A stretch of 7,707 nt of DNA, from positions 1 through 7,707 of the forward strand of contig JAUXHH010000072.1 in NCBI GenBank assembly GCA_030621655.1. The letters are read 5' to 3'. Below, in pieces: positions 6,025 through 7,707 of this stretch. A model generated the notes under the pieces. That model was not told the DNA's origin. It made no database searches and worked only from the letters and a program-made list of their open reading frames with translations. Every line of letters starts with the position of its first letter. The stretch's first letter is position 1. Both the position numbers and the translations under genes were made by a program. The DNA is from Desulfobacterales bacterium (GTDB taxonomy: Bacteria > Desulfobacterota > Desulfobulbia > Desulfobulbales > BM004).

Positions 6025-6957
6025 ATGAAGAAAAAAACGAGCAGCAAAAGTCAGCCAAAACCCATAACCCGCAGAAATTTCCTCAAGGGCACAGCAGCTG
6101 GCGCTGCGACCCTGGCAATCCCTGTCGGAACTTCAGATGCCTCGATCTGGCAATCTTTTTTCCAGAAACATTTCCAGGAGATGAGTAAGGCGGAAATGGC
6201 GGAAGTTATCAAGCGCATGGAAAAAGAATATGCCAAAAAGTACAAGACCTCTTTTAACATCAAAACAACCGGTGCGCTGCCCGATACACTCTTTGGCTAC
6301 GGGCTTGATCTGTCCCGCTGTATCGGCTGCCGGCGCTGTGTTTATGCCTGCGTCCGAGAAAACAACCAGTCAAGGGACCCGCAAATCCATTATATTTCGG
6401 TGCTCGAATTTGAAAAAGGCCATAAATGGGTGAGTGATCTCGAAGAAGCCGACAAGTATTACAACCCTGAAGAGGTACCGGAAGATGGTCATTTCTATAT
6501 GCCGGTCCAATGCCAGCAGTGTGAAAACCCTCCCTGTGTCAAGGTCTGCCCCACCAAGGCAACCTGGAAAGAGCCGGACGGCATTGTGGTAATTGATTAT
6601 AACTGGTGCATCGGCTGCCGCTTCTGTATGGCTGCCTGTCCTTACGGTGCCAGGCGCTTCAACTGGGGAGAGCCGCAGATTCCCAAGGAAGAGTTAAACC
6701 CGAAGACCCATTATCTCGGCAACAGACCTCGCTATAAAGGGGTGGTTGAAAAATGCACCTTCTGCATCCAGAGAGTGCGTGACAATCCAGGAAAGTACCC
6801 AGCCTGTGTTGAAATCTGCCCGGTGGGTGCCAGAAAATTCGGCAACCTCCTGGATCCAAAGAGTGAGATACGTTATCTCATTGAGAACAAGCGGGTCTTC
6901 CGCCTGAAAGAAGATTTGAACACCTCACCGAAATTTTATTACTTTTTCGCTACCTGA
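6025..6957 (+). CDS. Second Tat-exported ferredoxin-like subunit with four [4Fe-4S] sites
   Basis: With the ATG at 6025 this is a 310-residue protein; the in-frame TTG at 6013 would add four residues but lacks a ribosome site. TRRNFLK (residues 15-21) followed by a small-residue hydrophobic stretch ending near TSDA is a textbook twin-arginine signal. Cysteines for four cubane clusters are at 99/102/105/109, 163/166/171/175, 195/198/201/205 and 244/247/261/265. It is a clear relative of the ferredoxin at 460-1230, sharing motif order and a similar C terminus (GARKFGNLLDP against EARQIGNLKDP), but has a longer N-terminal region (about 40-95) and a longer insert before the last cluster. It belongs to the DsrO/HybA/HmeA-like group. 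A 68-nt gap separates it from the tetrahaem gene, and 27 nt separate it from the NrfD gene that it should serve. Confidence 0.93.
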   Translation: MKKKTSSKSQPKPITRRNFLKGTAAGAATLAIPVGTSDASIWQSFFQKHFQEMSKAEMAEVIKRMEKEYAKKYKTSFNIKTTGALPDTLFGYGLDLSRCIGCRRCVYACVRENNQSRDPQIHYISVLEFEKGHKWVSDLEEADKYYNPEEVPEDGHFYMPVQCQQCENPPCVKVCPTKATWKEPDGIVVIDYNWCIGCRFCMAACPYGARRFNWGEPQIPKEELNPKTHYLGNRPRYKGVVEKCTFCIQRVRDNPGKYPACVEICPVGARKFGNLLDPKSEIRYLIENKRVFRLKEDLNTSPKFYYFFAT

Positions 6958-6970
6958 TTAACGGCTAGTG

Positions 6971-6975
6971 GAGGG
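6971..6975 (+). promoter_or_regulatory. Ribosome binding site of the second NrfD gene
   Basis: GAGGG lies nine bases before the ATG at 6985 and only three bases before an in-frame TTG at 6979, so the ATG is the more likely start. Confidence 0.55.
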
Positions 6976-6984
6976 CTGTTGAAT

Positions 6985-7707
6985 ATGTATCCAATCAAAA
7001 ATTTCTTTATCGTTCTCAAGCAGATAACCGTAGGCAATAAATATTACTATGCCTGGGTGGGCTTTTTAGGACTGTTAATTTTTATCGGCGCCATCGCTTA
7101 CGGCAACCAGCTCCAGAAAGGACTTATTGTCAGCGCCATGCGTGATCAGGTCTCCTGGGGTTTTTATATTTCAAACTTTACCTTTCTTGTAGGCTTGGCA
7201 GCAGCCGGAGTGCTCCTGGTTGTGCCGGCCTATATCTACAACTTCAAACCGATCAAGGAGATTGTTCTTTTTGGTGAACTGATGGCCGTAGCCGCCATTA
7301 GCATGTGCATCATGTTTGTGGTCATTGATATGGGCAGGGTTGACCGTTTGTGGCATGTTATCCCCTTTATCGGCAAAATGAACTTTCCCGCTTCCCTGCT
7401 GGCCTGGGATATCATTGTGCTGAACGGCTACCTGGCAATCAATCTCTTTATCTCCTTTTATGCACTCTACCAGATGGCCCATAACCGGGAATACAGTCTG
7501 CAGATCATTAAGCCGCTCATAATCCTTTCCATTCCCTGGGCTATAAGTATCCATACCGTAACAGCCTTCCTGTTTAACGGCCTTTCAGCCAGGCCTTTCT
7601 GGAACGCCTCAATCCTGGCACCGCGTTTCCTGGCCGGGGCATTCTGTTCAGGACCGGCAGTGATGATTATCATCTTCCTGATTGTCCGAAAGGTTTCCAA
7701 GGTTGAG
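6985..7707 (+). CDS. NrfD-family membrane subunit, DsrP/HmeB-like (3' end outside window)
   Basis: The frame runs open from the ATG at 6985 to the right edge, giving 241 visible residues and no stop. At least six helices can be seen (about residues 22-42, 57-85, 92-115, 134-162, 173-196 and 203-235). Stretches such as SWGFYIS (57-63), DMGRVDRLWH (115-124), LLAWDIIVLNGYL (138-150), HTVTAF (190-195) and ARPFWNASILAPRF (202-215) match what is remembered of DsrP and HmeB-like NrfD proteins, which exchange electrons with quinone on behalf of a periplasmic ferredoxin. It differs clearly from the NrfD protein at 1235-2509, so the two are separate subfamilies and not a recent duplication. Full-length relatives are about 380-420 residues, so perhaps 40% is missing. 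It completes the third module. Confidence 0.9.
   Translation, partial: MYPIKNFFIVLKQITVGNKYYYAWVGFLGLLIFIGAIAYGNQLQKGLIVSAMRDQVSWGFYISNFTFLVGLAAAGVLLVVPAYIYNFKPIKEIVLFGELMAVAAISMCIMFVVIDMGRVDRLWHVIPFIGKMNFPASLLAWDIIVLNGYLAINLFISFYALYQMAHNREYSLQIIKPLIILSIPWAISIHTVTAFLFNGLSARPFWNASILAPRFLAGAFCSGPAVMIIIFLIVRKVSKVE

Noticed and set aside
7171..7554. Minus-strand reading frame of 127 codons near the right edge
   Set aside because: It lies antisense to the second NrfD gene, whose plus-strand frame is open to the edge and carries family motifs.

Overview
The window is a gene-dense, single-strand (+) stretch of about 7.7 kb, almost entirely given to membrane-bound respiratory electron transfer. It suggests an anaerobic, menaquinone-using bacterium rich in multihaem cytochromes, most likely a Desulfobacterota (former deltaproteobacterial) sulfur- or metal-metabolising lineage. 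This rests on gene content and protein style (Tat-exported four-cluster ferredoxins, NrfD-family subunits, many CxxCH motifs, a low-potential-looking Rieske protein) and not on any marker gene. No species is assigned.

Layout. Module 1 (2-2509): a membrane-anchored tetrahaem cytochrome c whose 5' end lies outside the window, a Tat-exported ferredoxin with four [4Fe-4S] sites, and a large NrfD-family integral membrane protein. They are tightly packed (1-nt overlap, then a 4-nt gap). A 267-nt gap (2510-2776) follows; it holds a roughly 140-bp nested inverted-repeat element (2597-2737). Module 2 (2777-5187): a Rieske protein, a cytochrome b of the fused b6/subunit IV type with seven predicted helices, and a pentahaem cytochrome c with a C-terminal membrane anchor. 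A 145-nt gap (5188-5332) follows with no convincing gene. Module 3 (5333-7707): an exported tetrahaem cytochrome c, a second Tat-exported four-cluster ferredoxin, and a second NrfD-family protein cut off by the right edge. This last gene starts at 6985 and is open to the end of the window.

How it may work. Modules 1 and 3 repeat one plan (tetrahaem c, four-cluster ferredoxin, NrfD), known from Dsr, Hme, Qrc and alternative complex III type complexes. They flank a Rieske/cytochrome b core that lacks a recognisable cytochrome c1 or f and has a multihaem cytochrome in that position. In the visible part this adds up to 13 c-type haem sites, two b haems, eight cubane sites and one Rieske cluster. 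No molybdopterin or other catalytic subunit is visible. The likely role is electron exchange between the menaquinone pool and periplasmic or outer-surface redox partners. Whether the nine products form one supercomplex or three separate ones cannot be decided from sequence.

The most notable details are in the core. The Rieske box lacks both hydrogen-bonding residues that raise the cluster potential, and the cytochrome b Qo signature reads PAWY instead of PEWY. Together they suggest a low-potential and possibly unconventional quinone site.
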